A stretch of 64,000 nt of DNA from CAVTWJ01 sp963849485 (GCA_963849485.1 CAWKIF010000156.1:6409-70408), one strand, 5' to 3'. Shown: positions 8,208-18,373, counted from the stretch's first letter. Numbers and translations are program-made. Notes: generated by a model not told the origin, from the letters alone.

Positions 8208-8692
8208 TATCCCACCCGATCCAGTTGATCTCGAATATAAGCTGCTATTTTATCCGCAGGAAGGATATTTTCCACATTTAGTGCGTTTAGGGGTTCTTCA
8301 AAGTCATGAAACTGGCTTTCAAGGAGCTGGCGGGGGAAAAAATGCCCTTCCCGCTTGGATAGCCTCTCGGAGATCAATTCAAAACTACATATCACATAAA
8401 CCCACCGGACCGGCCCGCCGGATTCCAGTATTTTACGATATTTTTCCTTGAGAGCCGAACAAGCCAGAACGAACAGGGGGTTTGATCCCCGCCATGCATC
8501 CATCTTTTCTCTTAAAATCCACAACCAAGGTTCCCGGTCTTGATCCGTTAAGGGTTTCCCATTTTTCATTTTTTCAATATTGGAGGCGGGATGAAACTCA
8601 TCCCCCTCGTAAAAGGGGCATCCCAACAACTCCGCCAGCTTTTTTCCAACGGTCGTTTTACCTGATCCCGCCACGCCCATCAAGATGATCAT
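8207..8692 (-). CDS. gntK: Gluconokinase
   Basis: 161 residues, close to the roughly 175 of GntK-type kinases. The P-loop GVAGSGKTT lies at residues 6-14; the gluconokinase-specific stretch YEGDEFHPASNIEKM follows at about 28-42, then LTDQDREPWL, and ACSALKEKYR, where the CSALK motif is typical. It phosphorylates D-gluconate to 6-phosphogluconate for the pentose phosphate or Entner-Doudoroff routes. The start overlaps the recO stop (ATGA). The pairing with recO is unusual and gives no functional hint. No gluconate transporter is nearby. Confidence 0.88.
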   Translation of the reverse strand: MIILMGVAGSGKTTVGKKLAELLGCPFYEGDEFHPASNIEKMKNGKPLTDQDREPWLWILREKMDAWRGSNPLFVLACSALKEKYRKILESGGPVRWVYVICSFELISERLSKREGHFFPRQLLESQFHDFEEPLNALNVENILPADKIAAYIRDQLDRVG

Positions 8693-9468
8693 TTTTTAAC
8701 CCTCCCTGAAACCGGGAAAGGAAGGGTCAAATAATATTCCAGGGTACGCAAAGGTTTCTCAAAGGTCAGTTGAAGGTATTCCAAGGTGGTTAAAAAAATC
8801 GAGCGGGCTTGGGAAGGGGTCAATTTCAAAATCGCCGCTCGTTCCAAGGTAAGTTCCGACAATTTTTTCAGCCATTCCATCGACTGGGGGGTGGTTTGAA
8901 GCATAAAGGGAACCGGGTCGCCACATTCCCGGCAAAGCGCCCCACCCTGGTGGGGGACCAGGAACGCTTTTTTCCCCGACAGAGAAGCGCCGCATTGGGC
9001 GCAATCCTCCAATTCCAGGGGATAACCCCCATCCTTAAGAAAATGGAGGATAAAAGCAGCGAGAAGCTGTTCCCTTTGGGATGGATGAACTTCCCAAGAG
9101 TTAAGCAGGAATCGCACCTCGTCATAGAGGGTGGCGTGGGGCTCGCCCTCCGGAAGGCACCCCAGGAGGATATCCGCCAATAGTTGAAGAAGGGAAATGC
9201 CCTGAAGATCCTTCTTCAAATCCGGGTGCCCATGAAGCACCTTCGCTTGGGAAAGGCTGAAAGCATCCCCCCGGGCGGGGGTGATGAGAACGAAAGCCGA
9301 CTCGGTGAAAAGTTCCAGGGACGAGGCCATCCGGCTCCTGGGTTTGCGGACGCCCCGGGCGAAGGCCCGGATCCTGCCGCCCCCGCGGGTCAACAAGCGC
9401 AGCAACTTGTCGGCTTCGCCCACCGCCAAAGCGGATAGAACAAACCCCCGGTCCGTCTTTGGTTTCAA
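8689..9468 (-). CDS. recO: RecO, recombination mediator protein
   Basis: 259 residues. It has an N-terminal OB-fold (RGFVLSALAVGEADKLLRLLT, then GRIRAFARGVRKPRSR) and a helical middle with the LLAAFILHFLKDGGYPLELEDC region. A zinc-finger follows, with CAQCG at about residues 156-160 and CRECG at about 178-182. RecO works with RecR to load RecA on SSB-coated single strands during gap repair. Both ends overlap neighbours by ATGA, so it is co-translated with the membrane protein upstream and gluconokinase downstream. Confidence 0.9.
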   Translation of the reverse strand: MKPKTDRGFVLSALAVGEADKLLRLLTRGGGRIRAFARGVRKPRSRMASSLELFTESAFVLITPARGDAFSLSQAKVLHGHPDLKKDLQGISLLQLLADILLGCLPEGEPHATLYDEVRFLLNSWEVHPSQREQLLAAFILHFLKDGGYPLELEDCAQCGASLSGKKAFLVPHQGGALCRECGDPVPFMLQTTPQSMEWLKKLSELTLERAAILKLTPSQARSIFLTTLEYLQLTFEKPLRTLEYYLTLPFPVSGRVKK

Positions 9469-10532
9469 ACGGGTCTTTCCACTTCATCCAACAGGGACAC
9501 TGAGAGGGAGGACAAATAGAGGATCAAAAAAATCAGGAAAAAGCCTGATGAGAAGAGGATGCCGAAAAAGCTCAAGAATCCGATCAAGGGAATGAAAAGG
9601 GTCAGAACCAGGAACAGTTGCGTGACGATAAACAGGGCCGCCAGGGCGGCCAAGGAAAGGACAATCCCCTTCGTGAAGCGCCATCCTTTGAAGCGTAAGG
9701 ACGACCAACCCAAAGCCAAGGAAGGGAAAACACCCTTTCCGCGCCCCACCCATGACTTGACCGCGAGAGAATAAACCCAAAGAGCCGTCACGAGGACAAG
9801 GTAAAACAAGATATAAGGGATGCCGGCCACCAGCCCGATCGCCAAGGTCATTCCGTTTCCCAAATGGAAAGCCTTCAAGAGATAAATACCCGCCATGCCG
9901 ATGAGCCGATAACCCCCCACCAGTCCTAAGGAAATCAAAAGCAACAGTGCCAGGCTTCCCAAATAGGGAAGAAACAAACCCAGGGAGTCATTCAGTGCCC
10001 CGCCGAGCGAGAAGGCCTTTCCTTCTTTCAGATTCCGCCAAAATCCCCCATAAATCGCACCGTTCGCCAGCGATTCCAGAATCAGTGCCCAAACCAAATA
10101 AAAAGCCGCGAGTCCCAGAAAAATCGCCAGCCAAGAGGTATCGGAAGCCCCGAGTGAAAATAGTTTGTCGGAAAGGTCCTGGGGGTCGTAATTATCCGGG
10201 TTTTGAATCAGATCCCCGAAGGATTGGGCCATCGATTGGATTAAGGGCCAGCAACCGACCAGGAGAACCACGCCCAGCATGGCCAGGTTCATGAGGGCCA
10301 CCAAAAGCTGGACGAGAAAGAGGGGCCACATTTTCATGCAGGACTGGAAGGCGCCTTGGAAAACCTGGCCGAACGTTTTTTCCGTAGGGGGGAGGGGCGG
10401 GTCGGTTTCCGCCGCCGGATCCGGAATAACCGGCACATTCGCCGGCGCTGCCGGTGGCCGGGGCGCCCTCTTGCGTCCAATCACCCTGGACCGGTTAGTC
10501 TTCAACTTGTCTCGTTTAATGGGCCTGGCCAT
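9465..10532 (-). CDS. Polytopic membrane protein of unknown function
   Basis: 355 residues. The first 50 are basic and proline-rich (RKRAPRPPAAPANVPVIPDP) and should stay in the cytoplasm. After a TFGQVFQGAFQSCMKMWPLFL start come about six hydrophobic segments (roughly residues 70-95, 135-160, 185-210, 225-260, 290-320, 320-345). The pattern GxFWRNLKEGKAFSLGGAL is like the membrane domains of proteins that resemble the glycerophosphodiesterase membrane domain family, but I do not assign a function. The stop overlaps the recO start. Confidence 0.7.
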   Translation of the reverse strand: MARPIKRDKLKTNRSRVIGRKRAPRPPAAPANVPVIPDPAAETDPPLPPTEKTFGQVFQGAFQSCMKMWPLFLVQLLVALMNLAMLGVVLLVGCWPLIQSMAQSFGDLIQNPDNYDPQDLSDKLFSLGASDTSWLAIFLGLAAFYLVWALILESLANGAIYGGFWRNLKEGKAFSLGGALNDSLGLFLPYLGSLALLLLISLGLVGGYRLIGMAGIYLLKAFHLGNGMTLAIGLVAGIPYILFYLVLVTALWVYSLAVKSWVGRGKGVFPSLALGWSSLRFKGWRFTKGIVLSLAALAALFIVTQLFLVLTLFIPLIGFLSFFGILFSSGFFLIFLILYLSSLSVSLLDEVERPV

Positions 10533-10590
10533 TCATTTCTCCTGGGAATCGGCAGCTTTTCCGCGCGGGTGAAGAAAAGGGTGAAAAAAT

Positions 10591-11091
10591 TTAACGGTAA
10601 TTGTTGAATTGCAGGGGAATCTTGATGTCCTGGGCGGCCCGGAGCATCTGCATCACTTCTTGAAGGTCGTCCTTGCTTTTACCAGCGACCCGCACCTTTT
10701 CATCCACGATAGAAACCTGCACCTTCAGCTTGGAATCCTTGATGCGCTTGACGATGTCCTTGCAGGCATCCATCGGCATCCCGCTGATGATTTTGACCTT
10801 CTGGTTGACGGTTCCACTGAAAGCAGCTTCCGCCTTTTGAAAATCCATGGCTTTAGGGGATATGTTCCTTTTGATGAGTTTGCCCTTCAAAACATCCTCG
10901 ACGGCCTTGAGCCGGGACTCGTCATCTGAAACAATTTCCAGTTCCTTGGTCGTTTTATTCAGCGTGACCTTGCTGATGCTTCCCTTAAAGTCATACCTCT
11001 GGGAAATCTCTTTCATGGCCTGATTAACGGCGTTATCCACTTCCTGCAGGTCCACTTCGGAAACCACGTCGAAAGTAAATTGATCGGCCAC
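10591..11091 (-). CDS. yajQ: YajQ family nucleotide-binding protein
   Basis: 166 residues, the usual length. The start DQFTFDVVSEVDLQEVDNAV, the SQRYDFKGS motif, the GKLIKRNISPKAM segment and the end IPLQFNNYR are all characteristic of YajQ, two ferredoxin-like folds in tandem. Some members bind cyclic di-GMP and act as co-regulators; others bind other nucleotides. The window also has a PilZ protein, so c-di-GMP signalling is plausible but not shown. It is 47 bp downstream of rodZ on the same strand. Confidence 0.93.
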   Translation of the reverse strand: MADQFTFDVVSEVDLQEVDNAVNQAMKEISQRYDFKGSISKVTLNKTTKELEIVSDDESRLKAVEDVLKGKLIKRNISPKAMDFQKAEAAFSGTVNQKVKIISGMPMDACKDIVKRIKDSKLKVQVSIVDEKVRVAGKSKDDLQEVMQMLRAAQDIKIPLQFNNYR

Positions 11092-11138
11092 GGCTTACCT
11101 CCCGAATTTTTAAGTCTTAACTCTGTGTACTCTGAGGT

Positions 11139-12056
11139 TTATGTCCCGCTGTCGGAAGAGACCGACTGGCTGTCAGCCCCTTCGGGCAGGGTGATTTCCA
11201 CGACCTCTCCCGTGGTTCCCAAGACTCCCAGGGGCTTGCCGTTGAGTTGCAGATCCACCCCGCCCGCGTTTCCGATGCGAAGCTTGAAGCTTTTCTCCGC
11301 CCGGAAGGTCCGGACATCTCCCTGGGAGATATCCAACTCCGAACTGGATTTTCCATCATCCAAGGTCACCAAGACCCAGGACTTGTCCAACCCCTTCAGG
11401 ATCAAGTGCTGGTATTTATCCGCCACCGCCTGGCCATGGGCGACTGTCTGAGATTGGGAAGCGGGAACCGTGACCGGGGCGGGGGTAAAGTCGGGGGCGG
11501 GAGCGGCCTTGGCGACCGGCCAGTGGATTTTGGAAAGTCCAGGCGAAAGTTTTTGCCAGCCTAACCACAAAGCCCCCAAGAAAGCCAAAGCCACCGCCAA
11601 TTGGCCGATGGAGGAATAGAAGGACCTCCATTTCACCTTCTGGCGACGGCCGCGGGAAGGATGGCGAAGGGGCTCGTGAACCTCGGGCAGGTCTTCCCCT
11701 TCCTCCAGTGTTTCGGAACCCTGACCGGCATCGGCGGGCCGGATCACCGCGGGCCGCCCCCCCAAAAAGGGGCTGTTCTTTTCCATCTCGACTTCGGCGT
11801 TCATAGGCTCGATCTTGACCGGCTTCTCGGGAACCTGGGCCTTGAACGCCTTCGTCATTTTCTGCATATCCAGCCCCACCACCTTGCAGTAGGCCCGGAT
11901 GAAACCCTTGGCGTAAGTTTGGGAGGGGAAAACGTCATAAAGATCCTCTTCCAGAGCTTCCAGGTACTTCACCGGGATGCGGGTCTTTTGGGAAATGGCC
12001 TCCAAGGTGATCTTCTTGGATTCCCTGGCTGATTTCAGGTCCGAACCGACGCTCAT
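11139..12056 (-). CDS. rodZ: RodZ-like cytoskeletal membrane protein
   Basis: 305 residues in the RodZ order. Residues 1-75 form a Cro-type helix-turn-helix (SARESKKITLEAISQKTRIP), with the AKGFIRAYCKVVGLD motif of RodZ. A basic linker (RHPSRGRRQKVKWRSF) leads to one transmembrane helix at about 150-167. Then come a proline/alanine-rich periplasmic linker and a C-terminal DUF4115 beta domain. RodZ links MreB to the cell-wall elongation machinery. The start overlaps the lolA-like gene (ATGA). The cluster ftsK-lolA-rodZ joins division, lipoprotein and shape genes. Confidence 0.85.
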   Translation of the reverse strand: MSVGSDLKSARESKKITLEAISQKTRIPVKYLEALEEDLYDVFPSQTYAKGFIRAYCKVVGLDMQKMTKAFKAQVPEKPVKIEPMNAEVEMEKNSPFLGGRPAVIRPADAGQGSETLEEGEDLPEVHEPLRHPSRGRRQKVKWRSFYSSIGQLAVALAFLGALWLGWQKLSPGLSKIHWPVAKAAPAPDFTPAPVTVPASQSQTVAHGQAVADKYQHLILKGLDKSWVLVTLDDGKSSSELDISQGDVRTFRAEKSFKLRIGNAGGVDLQLNGKPLGVLGTTGEVVEITLPEGADSQSVSSDSGT

Positions 12057-12763
12057 TGGAAAATATCTCCTTGCACGACCTGAGCTTCCTTCGGGGGCGT
12101 GAATGCGAAAAGATCGTCCTTCAATCCCTTGTTAAGAGCCAGTTGATTAAACCTCGCCTTGTTGACCATTGCAGGGGTTGTGATTTCCACTTCGATCGGC
12201 CACCAATCCTTTTTTCGGACGGTCACCTTCATGTGGTCAAATCCGGAGTTATCCTTGTCCAAGGGGGTAAAATCCAGCACGATCTGGTCCCCGTTCTCGG
12301 AAGCGATTTTGACCTTGCTGATATCAATATACTTTTTCAGTTCCTGCCCCACGCCCAAATAAATGGGCTGCACGTCCTTTCCCTTGGCCGCCTTTTGCAC
12401 ATACACCATCTTCTCAGCGGGCTGGTACATCTGGGAACCTTGGGCATCCACGTAAAGAAACTGTTCCTCAGGCTTGGTGTAATGGACGAAGAACTTCCCG
12501 GGTGATTTGGTAAACACTTTTCCCTCATATTTCTGGGTCTGGCCAGAAAGCGAATCCTTCATTTCCATCCTCAAATCCATCTGGGCGTCCAGGGCCGCCA
12601 ATTGAGCCGCCTCCACCAGATCGGAAACATCCTGAACGGTAAGGGATTTCTTTTCATCCGCCCAGCCGGTTCCCCCGATGGCGAACAGGATGCACAGTAG
12701 CAGCAAGCCCAATAGGGTTCGTTGATTGGTTTTCCTGCCAACTGATTTATCTGAGGTTTTCAT
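12053..12763 (-). CDS. lolA: LolA-like periplasmic lipoprotein carrier
   Basis: About 236 residues with a signal peptide (TLLGLLLLCILFAIGGTGWA) and then the LolA fold: YEGKVFTKSPGKFFVHYTKPEEQFLYVDAQGSQ and the later DHMKVTVRKKDWWPIEVEI. LolA carries lipoproteins released by LolCDE across the periplasm to the outer membrane. I choose the ATG at 12763 because GAGGAA lies about 7 nt before it; GTG 12781 and ATG 12775 are alternatives. All overlap the ftsK end. LolCDE for this carrier is not adjacent; a separate LolA-like protein is at 49887-50684. Confidence 0.8.
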   Translation of the reverse strand: MKTSDKSVGRKTNQRTLLGLLLLCILFAIGGTGWADEKKSLTVQDVSDLVEAAQLAALDAQMDLRMEMKDSLSGQTQKYEGKVFTKSPGKFFVHYTKPEEQFLYVDAQGSQMYQPAEKMVYVQKAAKGKDVQPIYLGVGQELKKYIDISKVKIASENGDQIVLDFTPLDKDNSGFDHMKVTVRKKDWWPIEVEITTPAMVNKARFNQLALNKGLKDDLFAFTPPKEAQVVQGDIFQ

Positions 12764-15157
12764 TGATTTCCTCATCTTCACCTACCATTTCGTTCGGCTC
12801 CCCCATGGTTTGGACGAGAATTTTGCGGGGTTTGTTCCCATCCGCCGGGCCCACGATGCCGCGGACCTGCATATCATCCAGCAACCGGGCAGCCCGGCCG
12901 TATCCGATCTTGAGGCGGCGCTGAAGCAGGGAGGTGGAAGCCTGTTTGGCCCTCATGACGATTTCAACTGCGTCGTCGTAAAGCTCGTCCTCGCTCTCCT
13001 CGGTCACCAGATCCTTGTTCTTGGCGGGGCTCAGGTCAGCCGAGAACTGGGGCCCGCCCTGGGAAGTCCAGAAGTCCACCAGGCGCTCGATTTCTTCCAT
13101 CGTAACGAAGGCCCCCTGGAGCCGCAAGGGTTTGGGCGCCCCGGAAGCGAGGTACAGCATGTCTCCGCGGCCCAACAGGGCCTCGGCCCCATTCATGTCG
13201 AGGATGGTGCGGGAGTCCACCTTGGAAAAAACCTGGAAAGCGATGCGGGAGGGGAAGTTGGCCTTGATGATGCCGGTGATGACCTCCACCGAGGGCCTTT
13301 GGGTGGCCAGGACCAAATGGATGCCCACCGCGCGGGCCATCTGGGCCAGGCGGGTGATGGAATCCTCCACCTGGTCCTTGGCCGTCATCATAAGATCGGC
13401 CAGCTCATCCACGAGGACCACGATGTAGTACATGTTGTACTTATCCTTCTCCCCCGCTTCCCGCTTGGCCGCCATCTTTTGGTTGAAGGTGTCGATGTCC
13501 CGGGCGCCCACATGGGCCAATTGTTGGTAGCGGTCTTCCATTTCTCTCACCAGCCACTTGAGGGCCAGGTGAGCTTCTTTGGGATCATTCACGACCGGCA
13601 GGGCCAGGTGGGGCAGGCCTTTGTAGATGGTCATCTCGACCCTTTTGGGATCGACCAGCACCATCCTCAATTCTTCCGGGTTGTATTTGAAGATCAGGCT
13701 GGCGATCAAGGTGTTCACGCAAACCGATTTTCCCGAGCCCGTCGATCCCGCCACCAGGACGTGGGGCATCTCCTTGATGCTTCCGTAAACCGCCTCGCCC
13801 GCGATGTCCTTCCCCAGGGCCACGGTGAGTTTTTTGGAGGAGCCGAGGAAGTTATCGTTCGCGATGAGTTCCTTCAGCGTCACCACCCGGCCCTGGCTGT
13901 TGGGGACCTCGATGCCGACCGCCGCCTTGCCTGGGATGGGGGCCACGATGCGAAGATGCCCGCACTTCAGGGCAAGGGCCAAGTCGTTTTCAAGGGAGGC
14001 GATGCGGGTGATCTTGACGCCCGCGGCGGGCTGGACCTCGTACTGGGTAACCGTCGGGCCCGGGTTCACGCCCACCACCTTGGCTTCCACCCCGAAGTTG
14101 GCCAGGGTTTCGGTGAGGGTCCGGCTGACGGTCTCAAAATCATCGACCACTTGATCCTTGGATTCTTCAAGGGTCTTCAAAATATGCACGGTCGGCAATT
14201 GCCATTGTCGGATGACGCGTTTGGGCGCTTCGTCCTCCAGCGCTTTCCGCCCCGTCTTCCTCGCCATCTCGATACTGGCGGCCTCCATTTTTTGCTTCGT
14301 GGTCATGGAATTCTTGGAGCCTTTTGCTTCGGCCAGGGCGGCGGAAACCACGTCTTCTTCCAGGGGTTCCACCAAGGGGGGTTTTTCCTCCTCGGATTCA
14401 CCGGTAAACAAAACCTTGCCTGGGGTTTTGACGGGAGGGGCGACTCGCGGAGCGGGAGTGGGTGGTACTTCCTTGTTGGGGGTGAAGCGGAGGGTCTTTG
14501 GCGCTTTTCCAGCTTTTCATGGGCCTCATCAGCCACCCTCTTGGCCTGCTGGCGCTGTTGGAAATCTTGGAAGGCCTTCCCCAGGCGCTCCCTCAATGCC
14601 GAAACCACCCCAAAACCGTTCTCTTCCAGGTACCGGCCGCCCTTTTGAAACCCTTCCCAAGCCCTTTTTGCCGCCTGGAGCAGGTGGCCTTCCTTCTCCA
14701 GCAGCCAGGCCGAAAGTACCAGGATCATCAGGCAGATCACTACCGTCCCGAAACGGGTCAGGACCGATTCCATCCGGGTGCCCAGCTGCAGGCCCAATTG
14801 GCCCGACCACTCCACTCCTTCCCTCATTTGGGAGGGGGAAAACATCTGGACACCGGGGAAAAACACCTGCGTCAGGACGCAAACCGACAGAATCGTCAGA
14901 AGAAGCCCCATCAGCTTCAGTCCGGGCTTTTGCAGGGGTTCGTCTTTGAAACGGCTATAGGCCACCCAAAACAAGACAGCGGGAAAAACCCAGGAACAAA
15001 GCCCGAAACCCGCGTAAAGAAAATAGGATAACAAGGAACCGGGTGTCCCCAGCAAATTGGGTTTGGAAGCCGTGGGCACCAGGGAAAGCAGGATCAAGAT
15101 CCCCAGGCAGAATAGGATAAAGACCACCAGGAAATGGTGGCGATCGTTTTTACTCAT
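12747..15157 (-). CDS. ftsK: FtsK DNA translocase, interrupted by an apparent frameshift
   Basis: The N-terminal part (14512-15157) has about four transmembrane helices and a linker ending EEAHEKLEK-like. The C-terminal part (12747 to about 14505) has the motor: Walker A VAGSTGSGKSVCVNTL, Walker B YYIVVLVDELADLMM, the ATQRPSVEVITGIIKANFPSRIAF motif and the winged-helix gamma domain (DELYDDAVEIVMRAKQAS). The two parts are in different frames; the switch lies at the four-T run 14505-14508, and one extra T would join them as LEKAPKTLRF. FtsK pumps chromosome DNA through the division septum. Since it is a conserved gene, a sequencing error is the likeliest cause, but a real break in the linker cannot be excluded. 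Confidence 0.88.
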
Positions 15158-15376
15158 CGGTTCCTCGAAAGGGGATCATCCAAGCCCCGGATTCCGGGTT
15201 TGGGTGGAGCGTCACAAAGAAAAATCATGGCGGAATCAAAGTATAACTGAGCCCCCGGCGGCATTTGAAGCAAATACTTCCCCCGTCCTGCGGACCGCCC
15301 GGCAACCATCGGTCTACCGGGTCGATGGTTTTTATGATAAAAAGGTTGGCCTAAACCACTCCACAACGGCGGAACC

Positions 15377-16297
15377 ATGTTCACCTACTTCTTTCACGTC
15401 GCCTTCAACGTCGTACTGCCTATCTTCCTGGTGATGGCCCTGGGGTTCGGGCTGGCGAAAAAATTCAAGCTCGACCTCAACACCCTTTCCAAGCTTAACT
15501 TTTACGTTTTTATACCGGTTTATATGTTCTACAGCCTCCTTTGGTTCAAGCCCAACCCCCAGGACATGGAATGGGCCGTGGCCTTCAACGTCCTTTTCGT
15601 CCTGCTCTCCTTCGTCCTCATGGCCCTTCTGGCCAAGGTCTTCCGATTCAGCCCAAGCCTAGTACCCATGTCCATGCTGACCGCGGTCATCTTCAACTCG
15701 GCCAATTACGGCATCCCCGTCGTCCAGCAGGCTTTTCAAGACCAGGGCATCCCGATCCAGATCATCACCATCACGGTCATGAATGTCCTTACTTACACGG
15801 CTGGGGTCCTGGTGACCGGGGGCCTGGGGGAATGGCGGGAGGGGCTGAAGACCATTCTTAAATTGCCCATCCTATACGCCCTTTTAGGCGCGTTGCTCTT
15901 GAGGGCCCTAACGATACCCCTCCCCGATGCATTGATGTCCTCCTTGAAGTGGACCTCCGACGGGATGCTCTCCATTGCCCTCCTGACCCTGGGCGCTCAA
16001 TTGGCCCAGGGGGGGCTTTCCATGAAACACCCGAAAGAATTGTGGTGGACAGTGGCCGGGCGCCTGGTCCTGGGGCCGATCCTGGCCCTCGTGATTTTAA
16101 GGCTCTTCGGTCTCACGGGTCTCCCGGCGAAGGTCCTCTTCGTCTCCAGCGCCTTCCCCACCGCGGTCATTACCGTGATGTTCGGGATCGAGTACAAACG
16201 CTCCCCCCTCTTCGCGGCGGATGTGGTCTTCCTGACCACCCTGATTTCCGCGGTCACCGTCACCTTGTCCATCGGCCTGGCGAATTATCTTTTTTGA
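15377..16297 (+). CDS. AEC-family (auxin efflux carrier type) transporter
   Basis: 306 residues with about ten hydrophobic helices in two repeats. The motif SLNFYVFIPVYMFYSLLW-like in the first helices, NSANYGIPVVQQAF at about 112-125 and SSAFPTAVITVMFGIEYKRSP near the end are typical of the AEC/MdcF group within the bile-acid/Na symporter superfamily. Members move organic anions such as malonate or malate. The substrate is unknown here. It is transcribed away from ftsK; the 219 bp between must hold both promoters. The 291 bp after it hold no gene I can support. Confidence 0.85.
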   Translation: MFTYFFHVAFNVVLPIFLVMALGFGLAKKFKLDLNTLSKLNFYVFIPVYMFYSLLWFKPNPQDMEWAVAFNVLFVLLSFVLMALLAKVFRFSPSLVPMSMLTAVIFNSANYGIPVVQQAFQDQGIPIQIITITVMNVLTYTAGVLVTGGLGEWREGLKTILKLPILYALLGALLLRALTIPLPDALMSSLKWTSDGMLSIALLTLGAQLAQGGLSMKHPKELWWTVAGRLVLGPILALVILRLFGLTGLPAKVLFVSSAFPTAVITVMFGIEYKRSPLFAADVVFLTTLISAVTVTLSIGLANYLF

Positions 16298-16588
16298 CGG
16301 CCCTCAAGCCATCGCGATCTAAAAAACGCTTTCATCCCTTGAATGAGGAATTTTGACGGGAGAATGGATTATGATGGGATTCGAAATCCATTAAAGCTCC
16401 ATTCGAGACTCCGCATTGAAAAACCCCCGCTCCCTCCTTACGAACCCCTTTAACCGGAAGGATCAAAACCTTCTCAAGAACACTTCGTACAAGAACATGG
16501 TCGCTCCCTACGAGAGCAAATACCCTCAAAACGCTTCGGCCCGGAAAAAACCTATCCCCGGGCTCTATGGGTTCAAAAGGAAAACCAA

Positions 16589-18343
16589 GTGATCCCTCCC
16601 CAGCAAAACCGCTGCCGGTCAGCTCAAACCCTTTCCGGACCATGGTTTTTCAAAATGGACACCAAGAGAAAAGGATATTCCCAAAAATGGTTCCGGGGGT
16701 TTCAGGGCGGCCGCCCCATTCGGGTTCCCTCCAGCTGGAACACCCAATTCGTGGACGCTTCCAATTACCTGGGGGACGCCTGGTACCAAACCCGTTTTAC
16801 ACCTCCCAAGGGTTTTAGGGGCCAAAAACAATGGATCAGGTTTGAATCAGTCAATTACCGCGCCGAGGTTTGGCTCAACGGAAAAAAGCTGGGTTCCCAT
16901 GAGGGTGGCCATCTTCCTTTTATGTTTGAGATCACTGGCTTAATCCATGCCTCGAAGAATCTGCTCTCTGTTAGGGTGAACGGTTCCCTGGCTCCCGACC
17001 GGGTACCCTCGGGGAATGTCCCCTTTGATCCGAAGGATGCCTTCGCCAACAGCTTTAACCCTCCCGCTTCTTTCGATTTCTTTCCCTTTTGCGGCATCCA
17101 AAGGCCAGTGCGATTGCTCTCCCTGCCGTACCATTCCCTCAAAGACATCACGGTGACCACTGATATTTTGGGCAAAACGGGAAAAGTAAGGGTCGTCGTG
17201 GATGTCCCATCTCCGCCCGGGGCATCCTGTTGTATCTCTTTGAGTGGATTTGGGTGGAATTTAAGAACGGGTGGGCCTATCCAATCTAATAAGTACGAAA
17301 CCACCCTATCCGTTCCCAATGCCAAACTCTGGGCCCCCGATTCTCCAAGCCTTTACCGGCTCCAGGTGGAATTAATCAGGGACCATCAGATCCTTGATCA
17401 GGCTCAGTTGTTGGTGGGCATACGAACCTTCAAGGTCAAGGGCCGGAAGCTGCTTCTCAATGGCAAGCCGGTTTTTCTCAAGGGATTTGGCCGCCACGAG
17501 GACGATCCAAAAACCGGCCGTTATCTTCGGCCAGAGACCTTAAAAAAAGATTACGAGGACATGAAATGGATCGGCGCCAACTCTTTCCGTACTAGCCATT
17601 ACCCCTATTCGGAAGCGGACATGGCCCTGGCGGATAAGCTGGGATTTCTGGTCATCGACGAGACTCCCGCGGTCGGCCTTTTCTTCCACCCGGCGGGTTT
17701 GAAAAAACGCCTGGCCCTTTGCCGGCAATTCACCCGGGAACTCATCGAAAGGGACAAGAACCATCCTTCCGTCATCCTCTGGAGCATCGCCAATGAGCCC
17801 CATTCCAAAAGACCGGCCGCCGTGCCTTTTTTCAAGGAATTGACCCGCCTCGCCCGACAACTCGACCCCACCCGCCCGGTCACCCTCGCGAGCTACTTGG
17901 GGGCTCAGGAAGAATCTTTCAAATTTTTGGACGTGGTATGCGTGAACCGTTACTTGGGTTGGTACAGCGAGCCGGGGGATTTGGACCTGGCCATCCCCCG
18001 CCTGTCCAAGGATTTGGATTCCATCTATCGGAAATTCAAGAAGCCCGTCCTCATGACGGAGTTTGGCGCCGACGCCATGCCTGGCAGCCACAGCCATCCT
18101 CCCATCATGTTTTCCGAGGAATACCAAAAGGAATTGATCACGCGTTATTTGGAAGTTATCCGGAAGAAACCCTACATGCAAGGTGCCCACATCTGGAACT
18201 TAAATGATTTCAGGACCGCCCAGGCCACCCACCGGCCCAATGCAATGAATTATAAGGGAGTCTTTACTAGGAAGCGGAAACCTAAATTGGCGGCCTTTGC
18301 CTTGAGGAAAGCCTGGACGAAACGTTCCCGGTCACCAGGGTGA
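16589..18343 (+). CDS. uidA: Beta-glucuronidase, glycoside hydrolase family 2
   Basis: 584 residues in the usual GH2 order: sugar-binding jelly roll (about 10-180, with VWLNGKKLGSHEGGHLPF), immunoglobulin-like domain (about 185-280) and TIM barrel. The acid/base is Glu403 in WSIANEPH and the nucleophile Glu491 in MTEFGAD. Asn554-x-Lys556 before GVFTRKRKPK is the NxK motif that recognises the glucuronate carboxylate. It therefore cleaves beta-glucuronides rather than galactosides. There is no signal peptide, so it acts in the cytoplasm. I use GTG 16589, preceded by AAGGA; this is about ten residues short of typical N-termini. No uronate catabolism genes are adjacent. Confidence 0.88.
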   Translation: MIPPQQNRCRSAQTLSGPWFFKMDTKRKGYSQKWFRGFQGGRPIRVPSSWNTQFVDASNYLGDAWYQTRFTPPKGFRGQKQWIRFESVNYRAEVWLNGKKLGSHEGGHLPFMFEITGLIHASKNLLSVRVNGSLAPDRVPSGNVPFDPKDAFANSFNPPASFDFFPFCGIQRPVRLLSLPYHSLKDITVTTDILGKTGKVRVVVDVPSPPGASCCISLSGFGWNLRTGGPIQSNKYETTLSVPNAKLWAPDSPSLYRLQVELIRDHQILDQAQLLVGIRTFKVKGRKLLLNGKPVFLKGFGRHEDDPKTGRYLRPETLKKDYEDMKWIGANSFRTSHYPYSEADMALADKLGFLVIDETPAVGLFFHPAGLKKRLALCRQFTRELIERDKNHPSVILWSIANEPHSKRPAAVPFFKELTRLARQLDPTRPVTLASYLGAQEESFKFLDVVCVNRYLGWYSEPGDLDLAIPRLSKDLDSIYRKFKKPVLMTEFGADAMPGSHSHPPIMFSEEYQKELITRYLEVIRKKPYMQGAHIWNLNDFRTAQATHRPNAMNYKGVFTRKRKPKLAAFALRKAWTKRSRSPG

Positions 18344-18373
18344 GGGGATTAATAATTTAAATCGAGATTTTCG

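Noticed and set aside
12726..14648. A 640-codon plus-strand open frame opposite ftsK and lolA
   Set aside because: It lies wholly antisense to well-supported FtsK and LolA-like coding sequence and has the His/Gly/Gln-rich make-up of a shadow frame in G+C-rich DNA.
15154..15384. A 76-codon minus-strand frame between ftsK and the AEC transporter
   Set aside because: It overlaps the start of the plus-strand transporter, has no recognisable features, and the space is needed for two divergent promoters.
16298..16588. Longer N-terminus or separate small gene before the beta-glucuronidase
   Set aside because: The in-frame upstream sequence has no match to the GH2 N-terminus beyond a few residues and no better start codon; the 291 bp hold nothing else that I can support.
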